From: Ramazzottius varieornatus
Taxonomy: Eukaryota; Tardigrada; Eutardigrada; Parachela; Ramazzottiidae
Reading direction: 5' to 3'
Assembly (NCBI GenBank): GCA_001949185.1
Contig: BDGG01000006.1
Coordinates: 2,374,463-2,438,462 of the forward strand
DNA length: 64,000 nucleotides
Shown here in pieces: positions 60,634-64,000 of the stretch (position 1 is the stretch's first letter; the number at the start of each line of letters is the position of its first letter). The notes under the pieces are model-generated. The model was not told the DNA's origin. It did not search any database and saw only the letters and a program-made list of their open reading frames with translations. A program made the position numbers and the translations under genes.

Positions 60634-61805
60634 TAGTGCTGGCAACGATACGGCATATCGATGTCGTATCGAAATATATCGAATCTTTGCGATATAATAT
60701 GCGGCAGATATCGTATCGAAAATATCGATATGAAGCTCATATCGAATAACGTAATAAAATATTCGGCGATATCTAGACCTGAGAAAAGTGTGATTAAGTG
60801 TGGTGTGGTGTTTTTCGGTTCGGTGCTTCTCCACACCGAAACTGGTTTTTCGGTGCGAAAGCCACACCAATTTTTCCGGTGTGGTGTGGATCGGACACCA
60901 CTCTTTCGGTGCACCACAGCAAACCAAATCGAGAAACCGAAAAAAGTTTCAAAGAGCGAATTCACAATTTACAGAACCGTCGAAAGATGGCAAGATGTAA
61001 TACAGACGAATTCGGAAGAACACATTCCACACAGGTAAATTTTCGTAGCTTAAACAATCAACAGCTAGTCGAATCAACCACGAGGCGAAACAGCGAGTTT
61101 GTGATACTCATCTAGCCCAAGCTAGCTGACTAGCTCATTAAATCTGGTGCACCAAAAGCTTTTCGGTTTGGTGTGATGTGGTGTTCCTAGACACCAAACG
61201 GCAAATTCGGTGTGACTCGGACACCAATTTTTCGATTTGGTGTTTCAAGCACACCGAAACCAGAAAGAGTGGGTTTTTCCGGTGTGGTGTGGTGAAACCA
61301 CACTATCCTCAGGTCTAGCGATATCGTATCGCGCCATATCGATATATCATCGACATATCGGTATTTTGCTGAATGGAAAACTCGCCAGTGATATCTCGTT
61401 TACGGAAGACCATGGTTGATTTCAAGGACTTGATTTTGGCCATGGTGTACCGATCACACTCCGCCCATTCGGTTCTGGTACTGATTCTGTCCAGGTTTCC
61501 ATGTGTCTGAAGTCTTGGTATAGTCATGTCTTTGCTGCATCCGACGCTCTCGATCTTACTTATACTTTATGTGGAAACCGGCTTCTTGAGTTTTTGGGCT
61601 TGAACCAGTGGAATTCCGAAAACCTAAAATTCCAGAAATATCGATATATCGCTGCGATATGATACGATATATCGAAAATACGGTATCGGAAAATATCGTA
61701 TCGCAATATCGATGTCGAATCAATATCGGAGACCGTAATAAAATATCCGCCGATATCGTATCGAAAAATATCGTATCGAATTTTGTCGTATTTTTGCCAG
61801 CGCTA
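60634..61805. mobile_element. Non-autonomous hAT transposon with 8-bp target duplication
   Basis: The ends are TAGTGCTGGCAA (60634) and TTGCCAGCGCTA (to 61805), near-perfect inverted repeats that extend into ATACG blocks. The 8 bases before and after are identical (GTGGCGCG at 60626-60633 and 61806-61813), the hallmark target duplication of hAT elements. The TAG start and CTA end also fit that superfamily. Internal DNA near both ends is packed with TATCG/CGATA steps, which look like subterminal transposase-binding repeats. There is no transposase ORF, and a second element is inserted inside. Confidence 0.85.
60773..61318. mobile_element. Nested 546-bp inverted-repeat element
   Basis: The ends are CTAGACCTGAG (60773) and CTCAGGTCTAG (to 61318), with related sequence continuing for about 20 bp. 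It is bordered on both sides by CGATAT (60767-60772 and 61319-61324), a possible 6-bp target duplication. The interior holds many copies of GGTGTGG and TTCGGTGTG and their complements, in both orientations. It interrupts the outer hAT element and so inserted later. It has no ORF of its own that I trust. Confidence 0.75.
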
Positions 61806-61844
61806 GTGGCGCGATTGTGCGACCCTTTTAACACAGCCTACGAG

Positions 61845-64000
61845 TAGAGCCCTGCAGCTAGGATTGTTGATGGATGGATAAACGGTTAAATGGATGGATA
61901 AGCGGATGGATAAGAACTTATCTGGATACCATCTGCATGGATAAAAGATTTATCCGTATCCAGCTTCTTGGATAAAACTTTTATCCGGATTCTTCGAATA
62001 TTATCCGGTTGAACAAATTAGATACAAATCATATGTTCAATCACTATAGCCAAACCGAAACTACCAAACTTTCTAGCGTATTTATTCATCGTCTGTCATC
62101 AGTGGTACCATAGCTTCAAAAACCACCGTCCAAGAGTTCAGACATAACATGGCTTGAAGGCCCTCAGTTTCTGGGCGGTTACGAAGTACTGTAACGTATC
62201 GACCACCACCAGAGAATGCACTCTCAGAAGGCACAGAAGAAGCCTGTGCAGCCAGAACATCCTTCGCAATGCGGTATAATGATGGATAGCGGCTTTCCGA
62301 CATGCTCCAAAATTCCAGGACATCTCTTTTGACTGATTCCTTTGGACCCAGGAAGAATTGGTCAACTTCGTTAAGCTGGGAGTCTGCTGCCGGAGTGACT
62401 TGCGTTATCATCCGTTCGCGGATAGACAGCTGCGTATTCGGAGGTGGAGCAGTAGACTTCTCGGCAATGTCGGAACTTCCTCTTTGGCTGTAATAAAAAC
62501 AACTTACAAACAGCACGAGCTGTAGTTCGTAAGCTTATAGCTACAGCAACATCATAGAAAACGGCACTTACCTTGGAACACCTTTGAATAGCTAGACAAT
62601 GTGCTTCAGCATGGTGCCGGCGGCGGTACGACTCTTTGCTGAGGGCAGGTAGGCGTCTTTGATGCTCGGATCTAACAGTCGGGCTATCATGGGAACTTGC
62701 ATTCTCACACCAGGTTTTTCCCAGGACAGTCTCAGACATTCATCCAGTTTAACCAACATGTCTTTGGCCAACTCGCAGATCCAGAGCGCCTAGGGGAAAA
62801 AATCATGGTTTATAGGCCGTATGCCGAGATATAGGAATAATCAATCGTTCGAGTATTTATTAGCATTTTAATAAATCTCGCCAGATCGATTTACGAGTGG
62901 TGCACGCTCTCAGCCAACAACAATGCGAACGTGCGCCACTTGCGATAACGATCTGGTTCAACTCTTTGCTTCATGACCATGAAATCGTATTTCATGTCTT
63001 CGGCCAACTCCCAAGTCCAAAGCGCCTAGGAAAAAAATCACGGTTCATAGACCGTACGCCGAGATATAGGAATAATCAAGATATTTCGTTCGAGTAAACT
63101 TAATTAGCATTTACATTAGTAAGGTCTTCTTCCAAGACTTCTAAATGAGTTCGCAGAAATTCCAGTTCGGCTGAAGCCAGGTGGAAATTGGAGGACTTGA
63201 AAGCCGAAAGTCTACGGAGACGGCCTTCAGAGGCTTCAGGAGTTCGATAAGATCTTCCATGTCGATCCACTCTTCCGCTGACGGAACTTCGTCCCTGATG
63301 GCACCTTCTTGGGCAGACAAGTAGTCGTAAAGTTCATGGCGTCGAGGGTATGCGCTTTCGACCATATGCAGGAAGCTATTCCACCGGGTCGAGACGTCCA
63401 GTGGCAGCTTAAGGTCTTCGGTTGCGGGCTTGATAGTGGCAAGAAATATCTCACGGATGGTGGGCCGACGCATATATATCACACAGGCTCTTATCTTGTC
63501 AACTGTCACCACCTCCTTCTTGATCGCAACTTCCGCAACTTTATTCACGATATGCGCCGCACAACAGTTCCAGAACGTGTTTGCTGTAAAGAAAGAAACG
63601 AGTAAGAAATCAAAGTAGTTTATTCAAAACACTTGATCACAATATTCTCATGAAAGCTGGCGAGATATATCTCGTAGCGGTTCTGGGAACTTCGCTTCCA
63701 GAATGGGCAAGCTACATTCAGGTGTAAACTGTGTAGTCCGGGAGAAACTACGCTTTTCGACCCCCATCTCCATGACCAGCAGCTCGAAGAACTTGACCAT
63801 GTTGAGTGCTCCGTCTGTAGTCACTCCGAAGATTCTGTGGGCGACTTTAAACTCTTGAAGAGTTTCCATAACCACGTTTTTCATGTTTTCGCCGGAATGG
63901 TTCTTTGGCATATAGCGGAAGTCTAGAATGACGTTTCTGAGTTTCCACTCGTTGTCTATCCACTGTAAGGTGATGGCAAGGTACGACTGTTTTCTCGCAC
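61845..64000 (-). mobile_element. hAT transposon with decayed transposase, runs off the window
   Basis: The 3' end probably begins at TAGAGCCCTGCAG (61845), followed by repeated ATGGATAA/TTATCCGG subterminal steps to about 62005. The coding parts are on the minus strand. 63648-64000 has KNHSGENMKN, FKVAHRIFGVTTDGALNMVKF. 63141-63583 has CCAAHIVNKVAEVAIKKE and LPLDVSTRWNSFLHMVESA. 62572-62789 has ELAKDMLVKLDECLRLSWEK and ARLLDPSIKDAYLPSA. 62082-62487 has the C-terminal dimerisation block, AAQASSVPSESAFSGGGRYV. The order matches hAT (ZBED-like) transposases. An in-frame TAG in the third piece, a frame change near 63200 and no usable donor after 63648 suggest it is dead. The other terminus is beyond 64000. 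Confidence 0.8.
62758..63115. repeat. Direct duplication flanking a copied TDRD12-like gene fragment
   Basis: Segments 62758-62868 and 62994-63115 are diverged direct copies of the start of a transposase exon plus adjoining intron (both contain GCCTAGG, the ATCA-GGTT-like block and GCCGAGATATAGGAATAATC). Between them lies 62879-62993, which matches 58631-58745 of the TDRD12-like gene with three mismatches, including its palindrome and 16 nt of exon end. Confidence 0.8.

Noticed and set aside
60661-61115. Overlapping 104-125 codon ORFs
   Set aside because: They lie inside the nested transposable elements, arise from repetitive GGTGTGG and TATCG sequence and have no domain.
1-64000. CRISPR arrays, bacterial operons, tRNA or rRNA genes
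   Set aside because: No regularly spaced identical repeats, Shine-Dalgarno-led gene strings, or recognisable tRNA or rRNA cores were seen. The window is nuclear eukaryotic DNA. A covariance-model scan would be needed to exclude divergent small RNA genes.

Overview
The window is eukaryotic and metazoan. Genes are split by short GT-AG introns, mostly about 60-150 bp with a few of 0.7-1.5 kb, and both strands are used. Families include a RASGEF1-type exchange factor, rhodopsin-like GPCRs, a natriuretic-peptide-receptor-like protein, a TDRD12-like piRNA-pathway protein, an LRR membrane protein and a metal-dependent purple acid phosphatase. The compact introns, moderate GC and gene repertoire suggest a small-genome invertebrate. 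A tardigrade is my leading guess, but nothing here proves it. I joined exons by hand from splice signals, phase and family resemblance. Joined lengths are internally consistent (multiples of three) for each gene called complete.

Layout from left to right. 1-2430: inverted repeats, then a two-exon GPCR (+). 3326-6851: a RASGEF1-family gene (-). 6.9-13.0 kb: no convincing gene. 13013-14262: a complete five-exon gene for a 164-aa Gln-rich coiled-coil protein (-). 17378-17754: a three-exon gene for a secreted Gly/Tyr-rich peptide precursor (-). 18178-18405: a probable 3' exon (-). 21610-23085: a two-exon LRR single-pass membrane protein (-). 24424-25525 and perhaps on to about 26.4 kb: an unrecognised helical protein with a duplicated motif (-). 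28.3-29.0 kb: exons of an unresolved gene (-). 30415-32339: a complete eight-exon purple acid phosphatase (+). 33.4-36.35 kb: a frameshifted non-LTR retrotransposon (+). 37.8-38.1 kb: a possible 3' exon (-). 40171-41140: a broken GPCR copy (-). 43939-48865: a complete eleven-exon natriuretic-peptide-receptor-C-like gene (-). 51473-53453: a complete four-exon moody/Tre1/melatonin-receptor-like GPCR (-), followed by a degenerate relative at 54.06-54.65 kb. A 50-N assembly gap lies in poly-C at 55204-55253. 56366-60268: an eight-exon TDRD12-like gene (-) with a degenerate DEAD-box helicase, CCCH zinc finger and Tudor domain. 60634-61805: a non-autonomous hAT element with a perfect 8-bp target duplication, containing a second nested element. 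61845-64000: a decayed hAT transposase element that runs off the window.

The most unusual region is 56-64 kb. A piRNA-pathway-like gene has introns repeatedly occupied by one small palindromic element. A 115-bp piece of that gene, covering intron, palindrome and the end of an exon, has been copied almost intact into the neighbouring hAT element, where it sits between two copies of hAT exon-boundary sequence.
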